A stretch of 64,000 nt of DNA, from the NCBI GenBank assembly GCA_005281725.1, contig SSBO01000007.1, forward strand, positions 3,106,402 to 3,170,401, written 5' to 3'. This DNA is from Wuchereria bancrofti (taxonomy: Eukaryota; Nematoda; Chromadorea; Rhabditida; Onchocercidae). The position numbers and the translations under genes are program-made. The notes under the pieces are model-generated. The model saw only the letters and a list, made by a program, of their open reading frames with translations. It searched no databases and was not told the origin of the DNA. This document shows positions 1-11,891 of the stretch, one piece after another (position 1 is the first letter of the stretch; each line of letters begins with the position of its first letter).

Positions 1-99
1 GTGCTTCTTTTCAAAGTAATGTGGTAGTCGGGAACAAGGAACTCAGTAACCTGTAGTAAACATTTATTTTTTTTTCTATCCTTTTTCCCACCATTTTAG

Positions 100-3000
100 G
101 TTCCCGAAAAAGTTTTCATGTTTTCCAAGTATGCAGACTTTGTTGGATGATTTTTTGAAGGCGGAAAACGTAGAGAGAAAATGTGAACTTTGTCAAGGAG
201 AAAGTGGACAGAGAACACAGAAATTCGTTCAACTTCCACGGTAATAAAAGATAATTCATTTTAAGTAACTGGTTTGATAGACTTTTTAATGAATCGTCTG
301 CTGTATCAAAATAAACGACACATAAATAGAGCTTAGTTGATTTAAGTATGATAAAGCATAAGTTTTTCAAAGAACTGTTATATGAGAAATCAGTCGAATT
401 ACTTTGGACAGTAATATCAAGCTTTTCAAGTAAAATTGTACCAAAAGGTTTGAATAAATGAATAATTCCTTTTAATTTCTATATTTCCAATTTAGTTATT
501 ACAGATGTCTCATAATACTAATTAAACGATATGTTTATGATGCATCGAAAAGTGTGAAGCGTGCTGATAAGATTGATATCCCCTTGTATTTGACTCTAAA
601 TGGACATTGCACTGAGTCGCCAGCTCCATTTTTCGCCGTATCATTAAGTACAAAGTAAGTATCCCAGACACAAAGCAAATTATTTGAGGGAAAGATTTCA
701 CGACAGAAAGTGACTAGCAAAAGGAAAAGATTCTAAATATCGGATGTGAAATGTCATTACACTAAAACTGTTCAAGTTACTGTTGTACCAGTCGTAAATT
801 CTAATTCTGTTTTCCTCTGTTCTACGACATCAGTTCCAATCATTATTATGTGTTCGATAAAGCACTGTAGGGTGTAGAACTTCATTTCTTAACAGAAAGT
901 TAATAGGGAATGTAAGTTCAATAATTTTCATATAATTAAACAATAATTAAGTACTGTATTTACGAAACAGACTGTATTCACAATTAACTTTAGATTTGTT
1001 CATCTTTGTTGGCTTTAGAAAGGTCGATTTCGCAACTGTGAGTCCGATTAAAACAGATTTAATAGCAATATCATCTGATGTGCCTTCACCGACCGGACGA
1101 CGTCTAGATTTGTCAGATGAGGGAACCAATTATGGTATTCGAAATGTCAGCCCTGTGGAGGAAGCGCATCGTGCGACAAGAAGTTTCTACAGTCATCGTG
1201 TGGATTACAGGACAGGTAAGGACAGAAATGTAGCAACAAGCTAGGTAGGGAAAAATTAAGAGCTAAGACACTTATAATAATCAATTTGGATATCCGTGGA
1301 AATTCTTTGAACAAAATTTGAAATAGATGAATTGGGAGGGAATATAGGTTAAATCTAGAAGTTAACTGCAAATATATTGTTCCTTAACCAATTGCTGATT
1401 TCGTAAAACGAAGCATTTCTAGTGCGGACTGATCATGGTATGGGTTTTGTTGTTCCCGGTATTGGTTCGGAGTTCAAGGTTTGTGAGTCAAATATAATTT
1501 TTTTTTTTTTTTTTTCACTTAAAATGGTATATAAATCATGATGATATTATCTTACAGGGCCGAGATCAAGTAACTGAAGATTTTGTTGTACCGTGGAGCT
1601 CGGCGGAAGAGTATATTTCTCTTTTTTAGTCAGATGCTGGAGTTGCACTAGAATATCTTTTGCGCAATAAACATTCTAATTTCCTAAATCCTTAATATAA
1701 GGATGATTGTACAGCAGCCAGTTAATAAGTTAAAAAAGCAATATTCGTGTTACTCACTGGTGTCTGTTTCAGTTTTAAAAGGTCAAAGAGTAGCTTAGCA
1801 TGCGAAGAATTAAGTTGTATGAGCGAAGAAGAGCAACTGCAAGTGGTGAGTATTGACTTTTAACATTTCAAAACTTAAGTTAGTTCAAGTCTAACGTTTC
1901 TTATAACGGAATCCTGTCTATCCATATAGTTTCACAAGTAAATCGTTAAAATCACTTTAAGTATGATACTCGAGCTATCCTAGAATGTTAAGACTGTCGA
2001 TATAGCTGAAACCAGCTGCTACCCAGGATTTGACTATCCCGATCAGTTCTTAAGGACAGTATAAAGGATAAGCAAAATAGCTACAGCATTTTTGTAACGA
2101 TTTAGCTGTAGGAGTTCAATTCAAAAGATATGCATTGAAGTTTATTAAGATAGTATATTATATAGATCTAAAAAACATAGGTCAGTAATTATTAATTATA
2201 GGTTTGCGAGCGAAGCTTGATGCAGACGGAGCTTGTGAGTAATCAGGATAAATCAAGTGATTCATCTCTATCTGTTGAATTCCCCGAAGTCGAAGCTGAA
2301 GAAGAGGTTCGAAAGAGATGTTTTGAAAGAGAAAAAAGACTTCTCTGTAAATGGTTTGATGTCAATAACGCCATTCGAGAAATTCTTAGATTCAACATTT
2401 TATCCTTTTTGTATTAGGCATTAGAATTTTTTTAGAACGACGAGGCAGATATACTACGTGGGCAGGTTGACGATATTCACAGCGACCATAAGGGGGAGTC
2501 AGAGGAGAAGCCAATTCCAAATATAGGATTATTTGAGAAAATAAGGGATGAGCAAACGGGAAGAAGTTGTAGGCAGGGAGTTCAGTCTGTTAGCCGGCAG
2601 GAAGGCAGTGTGAGTCTCACGGAATCTAATAGTGAAGCTAAGCTTGGAAATACAAATTTTATTATAAAGGAAGCGGTAGTAGTTTTGATGTTAGTGTGGA
2701 CATTAGGCCAGTTAAGCAAGGCGACTGTGAAACAGAGCCTAAAATAAGTTAGAAGGACTTAAAATAAGTTAGATTTGGTGTTTACAAAACAATAAATGTG
2801 GTAATAAATCAAGTAAAAAGGTTCTGTTCTATATGGACCATCTTAGGACCAAGGAAGAACGACACATCTAAAAACCTCCAAGAGCCAAAGTAAACTGTTG
2901 GAAAATTTGCCATTAAATGACAGTAAGAGTCGGATATCATGTTCATTTTTGCTCTTTTTAACAGCTTATATATGTGTAACATTCCACGAATGGCTTGCAA

Positions 3001-6000
3001 ATCAAAAAAATTAAAGTTTTAATTTCAGATCGGAGAGAGTCGCGTCAAACCTCTCGCGCAATCACCAATCACAGGTGAAATGCAGGAGAAACAAAGGCAG
3101 GATAATTATGCTATCAAAGAGACCGTGGCAGAAAACTTCGATGTGTCATACTTGTCACAAGAAAGAGTGGGAACTCCTGCACCAGATGCACAAGAAGGTG
3201 ATGAAAAGTTATGGGTACATGTTTCGAAATTTACTAAAATTAATTCCAGCACGGCAAATTTGGAGTTTAAAATTCTGTACACTCAATTTTGCTGTTATTT
3301 CCCCAACTTTATGGATTGAGTACCCTTATGATGGTAACTATCCTTTTAGCCATTGAAGACAAAAAAGGACCAACTAGGCCATCCACACCTGTCTCTCCTA
3401 ACACTCCGACTAGTATAACTGAGCAACAACATCAAGAGAAAATGTCGCGCAAAAATAGTCTGTCCAGTAATGATGATGTAAGTTTAACAATTTACATCTG
3501 AAGTTGTGTCTTGCATTAATGCATGATTTGCAAATGAGTTAATGTCTTTTCAATATGTGCATGAACCTGAATTTTCCTCTGTTGTTCTATATTTTTAGTG
3601 TACTACTCGACCATCTTATAAATATTCAGTTCTTGACAACCGCAATTATTCTTGTAGCTAAAAACACTCTTATTGCACAAAGAAGAAATAAAACAAGAAG
3701 TTTGTATTCTAATCCGGTGTAATAAGCCACATAAGCCACATTCCGACCTTTTCTAGTGATATTAGTAATTTAAGGTTAACACGATTAAGAGTTGACGCTG
3801 TACATTTTAAATTTCACTGTTATTTTTGTATTTAAAAAATAAGTTGGGATGTTTCTTTCTTAAGGAAGAAATTTTGGAGGAATCTAGCACGCAACTGGTA
3901 CCGTATAAACCGATATCTGTTGAAAAACGACGTGCTATTTGTTCTCGAATTGGTTTACTCTTCAATTATGATTGCATGTTCGGTTTTTCTTGAATTTTCT
4001 GTATTTTAATTGAGTTAAAAGATATGTAGTTCTTATAAACTTTGTCTCATATAAGATAACACATGATTAGTCTACGGAAAGTTAGATTTAAAATTGATTT
4101 TTAAAATGCTTAGTTATGCGGCTATTTTAACAAAAGTGAAATTCCAGTGAAAAAACCGCTTTTCGCATAATGAATACAAATGATCGTCCATCTCGAGTTG
4201 CTGACATTGTTGGTGACGGCAACTGCTTGTTCCGGGCGCTGGCTTTTTATTTCGCTGGTAGCGATATCGAACACTCAAGAGTTCGGAAATGTGTAACATA
4301 TTAAACCCTTTTATATATTGATCCTAAAAATGTAAATTAATTTTAATTGTATAAATATGTGTTCCATCGTCTGCAGCACTGAGTTCTATTTCGAGTATGA
4401 AAGGGCACTGGGAACCATCAAGTTTTAGAACGAATTGTTTCTGAGTCCCGTGGTTTTAACTGACCGGTTTTCCAATGTAAGATAGTTATACTTTCACGAT
4501 ATAGTTGTGAAGATAACGTCCATACATGAAAACAGGATGTAAATCCTAATTTGCAATGTACTTGATGAAGTTTGGATTAAATTTCATTAAAATACATTGA
4601 AGTTAGCTTCAGAGCAGGTTTGAATTTAGTTTTAAATGCATCATAGCTTGTTGAGCCAGTTTTTTGTCAGTACTGAAATTATATTATCAAGAATTTTCGG
4701 AAATAGTAAATATTGTTACACAAATGCCATTTTACGAATTGCCAAATTAATATTTATAGATTGTTGAATTTGAAGCAGAGCACTGGAATGAATTTGCTGC
4801 TTTGAAAGACTGGTCGTCAGAAATCTGGAATGACCATATGAATCACTTGTTGACCGATAACACATGGGGTACTGAAATTGAACTTTTCGCAGTCGCAGCA
4901 ATGTTAAATGTTGATGTGTGGACGTATTATGATCAGCGATGGATTTGTTATCGACCAAGATTTAGAGTCCAAAGTGGTGATACTATACGTAAGTTTGTTT
5001 TATCACTTTCTAATGGTCATCTGATACTGATTTAAACTGAAGTTGTGAGAAATTCACAGATTTTTCTTTATAGAAAAAAGTATTCTTATTTGATGTTGAT
5101 TTCTTCTAGAAACTTCTTGCAGGTTAGAAATGTTAGGACACTTATGGACTGTAAAATGAGCAGTTTAATGAAATTAAATTTGATGCAGTACTACGACTTT
5201 CACAAATGTGATTGAAATGAGATGTGTAGGCCATATTGGAACTGACAAATATGTTTTCATTTTATTTCATATTATTTCTCATTTCATATTATTTCCCACT
5301 ATTATTTTCATATTTCCAACTGTTATTAAGCTTGAGATAATATTGGGAAGTTTTAGGTATATCTGTTGATGATTATCGAGTGGGTGATAACGATGGTATA
5401 TACTTACTGAACGAATTCAACCACTTTACACCGGTGCTTGAACCTTCGGTTAGAATTTGTATTCGTTTGTATTGTTTCAGACTGACCAGATCTCAGATTG
5501 CTTCGGCATTTGAATGGTACTTGTTAAATTAAGTCAATGATTTCATTCGGAAACAATTCAAGTTTAATTCTGATTACTCGATAATTTAATTGATAATTTA
5601 ATATAAATTGATTCAGAATGCACTTCTCTTGATGGAAGGTGTTGACGAGCGAATTTATGATCTAGTTATGAACGCCAAGGTAAGTTTCAGACAGAGTCGC
5701 TTATTTTGGCAGTTAGCATATTTTAAGGTGTAATAGGTTTTTTTTTTTTCTCCTTGCGCTAATCTTCTATAGCTCCCACCTGAATTTTGAAATGAAGAGC
5801 ATGGCAGCAATTTTAGTTTAGGACTAACATGTAACGGATATTTCTTCATTAAGGAAGGCTTCATGAAGCCATCTTATCGACTTGTTTCGGTTATCAGTCA
5901 TCTCGGACGTACAAGCGAAAGCGGTGAATATTTTGAATTCATTTTATGAACTTCATGGTCAGCTTTTGTATTTGACATTTTTTTTTTTACAGAAAATTTC

Positions 6001-6481
6001 CCCGATAAGGAACTTGAATTTTTAACTTTAGAAAAGCAAGGAAACAATAATTTCTAGGTCACTACGTATGTGATGTTTGGTGCAAAAAAAATAAGGGTTG
6101 GCTGGTATGTGACGACGAAACAATTTCGCCAATCAGTGAAAGGAGGATCCGAGCCAGGAAAAATGTCGGATACATTTACTTTTACCTCAACAGGTTTGAG
6201 TCTTGCAAGTGTTGATTTTTTTTTTTTTTGAGCCTTGCAAGTGTTGTGTTAGCTGTTGTGAATAACCAAACTTCCAGTGCTGTATGAAATTTTCCATTTT
6301 CGAAATTTTGAGAATAGCAGCACATTATCTATTATGCAGCATAAGTACTAATGTTGTAATTCTTCACTGCATAGATAATCATTATCCAAAAGCCTTATAG
6401 TTTTTTTTTGACGAGGTTTTAGAAGAGGAATCACTTCCATATCATATTCGTGAAAACTTCTTTCAGCGAGCTGTTCGATAA
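100..6481 (+). CDS. USP37-like ubiquitin-specific protease with an internal OTU domain (5' partial)
   Basis: Deubiquitinase of the USP37 type; the catalytic Cys box lies upstream of the window. Exons read: 100-240, 496-654, 1019-1215, 1423-1478, 1558-1610, 1773-1845, 2202-2360, 2436-2675, 3029-3197, 3350-3477, 3865-3977, 4148-4292, 4760-4988, 5357-5448, 5617-5679, 5854-5923, 6058-6193. The first two carry LLDDFLKAE, a CELC half zinc ribbon, LIILIKRY and IPLYLTLNGHC, as in USP37. Exons 1773 and 2202 join into a ubiquitin-interacting motif, SEEEQLQVVCERSLMQTEL. A Ser/Pro-rich linker follows, then an OTU domain (separate entry), then the USP C-terminal half: SYRLVSVISHLG, SGHYVCDVW (catalytic His) and GYIYFYLN. 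All junction phases agree with one protein. A last exon near 6401-6481 (FDEVLEEES) resembles the USP37 tail but is one base out of phase at a run of nine T. Family assignment is firm; the single-protein model is inferred from phase. Confidence 0.85.
3865..5448 (+). other. OTU cysteine-protease domain inside the USP37-like gene
   Basis: Four consecutive exons (3865-3977, 4148-4292, 4760-4988, 5357-5448) encode about 193 residues. The leader YKPISVEKRRAICSRIGL is of the kind that precedes OTU domains. The Cys box is GDGNCLFRALA, with the Asp and Cys of OTU enzymes. A middle block contains WGTEIELFAVAAMLNVDVW, and the His box is NHFTPVL. Cys and His are both intact, so the domain may be catalytic. 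Incoming and outgoing phases match the flanking USP37 exons: phase 0 at 3477/3865, phase 2 at 3977/4148, phase 0 at 4292/4760, phase 1 at 4988/5357 and phase 0 at 5448/5617. The first OTU exon has no start codon at its head. A separate nested OTU gene starting at the ATG at 4170 is possible but less likely. Confidence 0.8.
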
Positions 6482-8029
6482 TGAGAATGCTTGACAGGTG
6501 AAATCGATAACTAGTCATTATTTTATCCTGGTCAGCGGTTTGAAGATTTTTGGGTTTTTTCTTAATTCTTTAAATTGAATCCTTGAGTTTTTTTTTGGTA
6601 CTTTACCCTAAGGTTACGATTTCAATGTCACCAAATATGGATGTGATATTGATAATTGCTGTGCGCATATTTTTTTAATTTTTGATGGATATCGAGTCAT
6701 ATCAAAGCTTTCGAAAATTCATAACTGAACAAAAATTCGGTGGAACGATTCTCCCATATTGCAGCGAGTTTTATGTGCTCTTCTGTACATTGTTTTCTTT
6801 GTTCTCGATCTAATCGTTCCTTAATTAAAATTGATATGAAAGGACGATGTTGTATACAATAAATCATTAGTGGAATTTTCCTTGCTACTACTTGGTAATT
6901 TAGTTTTTTCTGGCTAGAAGTGGTACTTGAAATGAGGGTTTCAGAAAGTCATGGAAAAAGAATGGTTGGGTGGAAGGGAGGAAGAAAAAGAAAAATAATG
7001 AAGGAAATAACTACTGTACTATAAATCTTATAATACCTACTGTGTCTTGGAGTGGACTGCTGGCAATGATTAATAATGCATAAAATGATTTTTCTTTTGA
7101 TCAATATCGGTTTCGCAATCTTTATAGATTTATCATCCCGGATTTTTTAAAATTATAATTGGTATTGCAAAGAGATGTTTGCGATAGAGAAAAGGACCGA
7201 TAGAGAATTATATTGTCTACCACGATAGTTCATGCACTGTCATTTCTGTGATTAACCAAGAAGGCGTGTGCAGAGCACTAAAATTTAACCAGTTCGCGAT
7301 GTTGAAATGAGAAGTGCTTGCTTGTAGCGCTCCTAAGGTAGAGAAAGACTGAACTGAAGTAGTTGTATTTCGTAAAGTCATTGACCGACTTGATCTCAAC
7401 TAGCAATTCAAATTAACAAATCAATGCTTAATCGAAATAAGCATTGGAATTGATACCCGCAACTCCCCTCTCTCCGTTGCTGTTTATCTTGTTCACAAGT
7501 TTCCATTTTATTGATTATCGCTTTTCTCCTTTGGCAGATGGATGTCTACAGTGCCTAGGTCTCAATTATATACCTTGTTGTTACCCTTTGTGATTAAACG
7601 TGATCATTTATGCACACAGAATGACTTATTATACTCTTATGCTGTATGCTTTGTGTGCTTTGTTGTCCAGTTTATCATATGAAAAATATCATTCCTGTTG
7701 TTCGACCAGAAGAAAAATTTGAAATTGAAATGGTTTCTATTCCTGATCGTCACAAAGCAACGCACCCTGTAGCGAAACGGCCAACAACAGCAACAGCAGC
7801 TGGATCTGGTTTGGGATTGTGTAATGATTACTTGGATTATTGGCCCACTTTGTTTAGTAAAATCTTGATCATTACTGGTTTATGGAACAAACTACTACGG
7901 TCTTCGTTTTCTTTTTATGTGACAATTTCGTTCTAAGTTTCTCTTAGTAACTTACGGACTTTGCTATTGCTTAATGCTACAGGATACTCTCACTTTTCAG
8001 GAAGAGTAAGACATAGTCCCATCAAATCA
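6482..8029 (+). other. Region between the USP37-like gene and the dehydrogenase, with one orphan exon-like ORF
   Basis: Mostly AT-rich, non-coding-looking sequence. One segment, about 7668-7831, looks like an exon. It follows an acceptor-like TTGTCCAG and ends at TTGT|gtaatg, and it encodes a soluble stretch containing PVVRPEEKFEIEMVSIPDRH followed by a Thr/Ala-rich tail. I do not recognise it. It could be a 3' exon of the upstream deubiquitinase, a 5' exon of the downstream gene, or chance. Near 7991-8000 the sequence CACTTTTCAG precedes the dehydrogenase ATG by about 30 bases and may be a trans-splice acceptor. Confidence 0.35.
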
Positions 8030-10713
8030 ATGAGTTTTATTACAACGAAACGTCTGATTGCTATCATTACAGGTACACTTATATTAGTGTGCTCATTTTT
8101 TGCGTTGACTAGTCCAAATATTCTGAAGTACATTAATGAATAGCTATATATGTCGTCAAAATTGATGTCTTTTATGTTCACTTCTTTATAGATGAAATCT
8201 GCGTTTTATGTCTTATTTTTTATTTTAATTGATTTATTTTTGCTTAGATATCACAAACTATTTCCCAACTTATTTTTCTTCTTCATTTTCTTTCGAAATT
8301 TAAAGGTGCAAGTTCTGGGATTGGTAAAGCCACGGCAGAATATTTTGCTGAAAAGGGCTACAATTTGTCATTGAATGGTCGAAATGAAAAAGCGCTCGAA
8401 GCAACAGTTAACAATTGCATAACGAAAGGCTTAAGCAAAGACTCGGTATCATTAGATGATATGTTTAATATATTTGTTTATGGAATATTTTGTATTCGTT
8501 AGTAAGTTGATCTGAAATAGGAAGGAAGTGAAGCTTTAAATTTTTATGGTAAGGCTGAAGAATACTTATGTTTTGCTTTATTTCACACAGAAATAATTTG
8601 GTTGAGAACTGAGGCATATATTTTTTCGGACAAAAAATCAAATGTTAAACAGTCGAAAAATAGATTTAAGTAAAGGAAGGTAAGTGAGATCATTTTCCGT
8701 AATTCTTTTTTTTATATGGGGTAAAGTTTAATCTTAATATGCATGAGCGATACACGCAAGAATAAATTAGGTTGTTGTGAGAGACGATGTGCAAGGTGCA
8801 TTCGAAATTTTTGTGCTCAGTGTGTCTGCAATTCCTACAATTTATCGCAGTTAGCTGTGTTTTTCATCGATTCAAGAGCCGAGTAATCCCTTGCTAAAAG
8901 TTAAAAATTAGTAATAATGCTGATGAAAAAGATAATTGCAATAATAATACGTGCGTGTGTATGTATGTGTGTTGTTTCGATTGGTAGCATGTCTACTTAA
9001 ATGCTTATTAAGTCTACTTAATTAATTAATTGGGTTATTGCTTTATCTTCATCGTTATGGACGGTTAGGCGGTAAGTTGAATGAAGTATAGACACCAACG
9101 AATTATCACCGTTTATTCATATTTTATACATATTATTACTATTTACTAACATTCGTTAAAAATGAATGATAACTGGTGGGTAAGAATGATGTCCATTAAT
9201 TTAAACCATGTCTGGAATCAAACAGTGAGATAATGAATCTTTTTGTGTGCTTCCACTCCTGCTGTCTGTTTTTTGTTAGCTCGCTTTACTCGACTTGACT
9301 TTTTGTTTCAGAACATATATTTATCTAGGTTTAAAACTCTAGCTGTTGTCACTGTCACATTGTAGGGTGACTACTGGATTTCATCAGATTTATTAGAAAA
9401 GGTTCCAGTTAAATTCTTATATTATTTAGATTTTGACTACAATGGGGGATTTAACGGATGAAAAAGTTGTAAATTCCCTGGTCGAGCGTACAATGGAAAA
9501 ATTTGGACGAACTGATTCGTTGATTAATGCTGCGGGAATCCTAATTAATGGTATAATTTTTGGTATATGAGTAAAGATATTTTCGAACGAAGTAATCAAG
9601 CATTCTGAAAGGTAATATTGTCAGATCTCTTCGCAAATTCCCATTATGTATCATCGGATCCTTAATCGGTGTGTGAAAAATTGTGAAAAATGAAAAATTC
9701 AGTTTGTGAAAAATTCTGATGTGCATGTGATAGAGGATGCACCATTTAGGAAAAGTAATGGATTGCTCTATGCAAGATTACGACTATCTGATGAATGTAA
9801 ACCTTCGAAGTATTGTTCAATTAACGCGAAAAGTTATACCTTATCTTATCAAAACGAAAGGTTCAATCGTGAACGTAAGCAGTATCAATGGTCCATGTCC
9901 CGTCAGTTTTTTCGTTTTTTTTATCAAGCAGTCCAAAACTGGAATTATATTTAGGTAACGTTACTTGGGCTGAAATGACATTGGACTTGTGCTTGTTCAT
10001 TTTAGATTAACTAATGTATTTAATGTTAAGCACCTTTTTCATTCTTTATAATGAGTGTATATAGTTTAAAAGAATTTCAGTAAAAACTTCCTTTCAGTTT
10101 AGTGGCGTAACATTCTACTGTGTGTCAAAAGCAGGATTGGATCAGTTCACGAAATGTCTAGCTCTTGAGTTGGGTCCTGAGGGAGTTAGAGTTAATTCTG
10201 TAAAGTAAATTTTTAAAAAATCACATCTATTTTCGTTCTAAAATTTCTCGGTCGAATATCTGTTTAGAAAATAATACCCTCCAACTTTTCAATTCTAGCC
10301 CTGGTGTGATCGTCACCGATATACACAAAAGATCCGGCATGACTGATAAAGATTATCATGAGGTAAATTTTTGCTAAAGATTTCCCTTATAGCTAAGGAT
10401 TTCCCTTCCTTATGACCAGGTAATTTAATATCAATACATATAAAAAAGTGCAAGGCAACAAATATAAATATATTTTCAGATGAAATGCTTCTTAATTGTG
10501 CCTGTAGTTAACTGTCGTTGAGTTTCTGGATTGTTTTGTGAATAACTATTTCAGTTTCTTGATCGAGCAACTAAATTTGCTGCACTCGGTAAAACTGGAA
10601 AAGCTGTAGATATTGCCAGAGCTATTTATTTCCTGGCAAGCGATAAATCGTCATTTATTACTGGTGATTTGCTTAGAGTTGATGGTGGACGAGGCATTAT
10701 GCATTTAAGATGA
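8030..10713 (+). CDS. Classical short-chain dehydrogenase/reductase
   Basis: NAD(P)-dependent oxidoreductase of the SDR family; the substrate is not deducible. Exons 8030-8072, 8306-8445, 9430-9550, 9750-9901, 10098-10204, 10299-10362 and 10555-10713 give 261 residues, a normal SDR length, with all phases consistent. Motifs in order: TGASSGIG nucleotide-binding loop, split by the first intron; [10 protein letters not shown] (the NNAG equivalent); [11 protein letters not shown], supplying the catalytic Ser; FYCVSKAGL, the Tyr-x-x-x-Lys pair; NPGVIVTDI; and [14 protein letters not shown] near the C terminus. The ATG at 8030 begins [15 protein letters not shown], directly at the Rossmann fold, so no targeting peptide is seen. 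A candidate spliced-leader acceptor lies at 7991-8000. AATAAA at 10899-10904 is a candidate polyadenylation signal. No key residue is missing. Confidence 0.93.
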
Positions 10714-11039
10714 TCTTCATCACTTCGATTTTTAAATATATTCTAAATATATTTTTTAAAAATATATATTAAAAAAAAGTGTTTATAGATAATTCTGTTT
10801 ACAAAAAGGAGAAAGCATGCTAACCTTTCACATAGAGCTTATACTTTAATCCAGAAAAGTTCTGGAAGTTTTCTTACTCTACATCTACATTTTGTATAAA
10901 TAAAATTTTGGATAACGAGCAAAACCACAAAATAAATTTGTGATGTAGTCAGCACGTAAAATGCAGATGGATTTTCGTAATACAAATGGTAGTAATACAT
11001 TCAGAAATTCCAGCAACATTGAATTCTTGATTGCTGTAA
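10714..11039. other. Convergent 3' intergenic spacer
   Basis: This 326-base spacer lies between the stop codons of the dehydrogenase (plus) and the carbinolamine dehydratase (minus). It holds AT-rich 3' sequence, including AATAAA at 10899-10904 on the plus strand. No gene is seen. Confidence 0.6.
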
Positions 11040-11891
11040 CTAGTTGGATAATTTTTCGATGTAACTGGCCAGTTCGATATCTCTTTCCGACAAGCCATTT
11101 ACATCGTGGCTGCTTAGAGTCACTTCAATCTGAAACTCATCCATGCCTTCTTTTGACTTTTTTCCGTTCATTTCTCTAGTATTTTACGAGGCCATTAATT
11201 TCAAACATCTAACCTTATTATAAACATTGAACCACTCCGGATGATGATTCATTTTCTCTGCACACATTGCTACTTGTGTCATAAAACCAAATGCCTAGAA
11301 AAGATTTTAGGATTTAATAACAAGTTAGACTTTTTTGGAGATTAAGAAGGAAGACAAGAGGAAGAATGGAAAAATTTACTTCAACAAAATTCTTGAACTG
11401 TAAATTCTTCCGAATGGCATCTCGACCTTCAACCATTTTCCATCCTTTATCGATTAGCGGTTGTAACAATTGCTTTCTTTGTTGTTCATTCAAAATCTGA
11501 ATTTAAACATCGCTAATATTGCAAATACAATTCTGCCCATATAAACTTTACTACTCGTCCAGCAATTCTGCTGCGGTTTTAGCAATCAAAGTTGTTATGA
11601 AGCGAGAAATAAGATTGATACAAGAAATGAGAATGTTACTATTGCATTCTACTTAACTTAGTTCGTTGTAATATGTCAGCTCTAGCTAGTAAATAAGAAC
11701 AGTGACTAAACGATAGAAAATAAGCGAGTACCAGGTGGGCTTAAGCGAAATCCCACAAAGGGTAAGGAGCACATAAATTAGAATATTTAACAGGATACAA
11801 GAGAAAAGTCAACACCCACCATAACAACTTTTTGAGAATGCAACGCGATGTTCGCACTACCAGCGAAACGCCAAATTGCTGATATGGTCAT
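11040..11891 (-). CDS. pcbd-1: Pterin-4a-carbinolamine dehydratase
   Basis: Dehydrates 4a-hydroxytetrahydrobiopterin in the recycling of the BH4 cofactor used by aromatic amino-acid hydroxylases; the mammalian relative (DCoH) also binds HNF1. Four minus-strand exons, 11820-11891, 11380-11496, 11214-11294 and 11040-11129, give 119 residues. The core matches the family: [52 protein letters not shown] with the catalytic His pair, and [20 protein letters not shown] near the end. The first exon adds about 20 residues ([19 protein letters not shown]) rich in Ser/Ala, with Arg and no acidic residue, which could be a mitochondrial leader. An acceptor-like TTGAATTGCAG just upstream of the ATG suggests spliced-leader addition. 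Family call is very firm; targeting is inference. Confidence 0.95.

Noticed and set aside
4170..5448. OTU domain as an independent gene starting at the ATG at 4170
   Set aside because: The upstream exon 3865-3977 carries the typical OTU leader and joins in phase on both sides, and the OTU His-box exon joins in phase to USP37 exons. No stop or new start separates them. Kept only as the alternative.
9734..9749. Dehydrogenase exon 4 starting near 9734 (reading MHHLGKV)
   Set aside because: Phases do not match exon 3. The acceptor CATTTAG ending at 9749 gives the correct phase and the expected [15 protein letters not shown] spacing.
8030..10713. The dehydrogenase as dihydropteridine reductase, forming a BH4-recycling pair with the adjacent carbinolamine dehydratase
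   Set aside because: Its motifs ([32 protein letters not shown]) are those of general classical SDRs, not of dihydropteridine reductase. Proximity and convergent orientation prove nothing.
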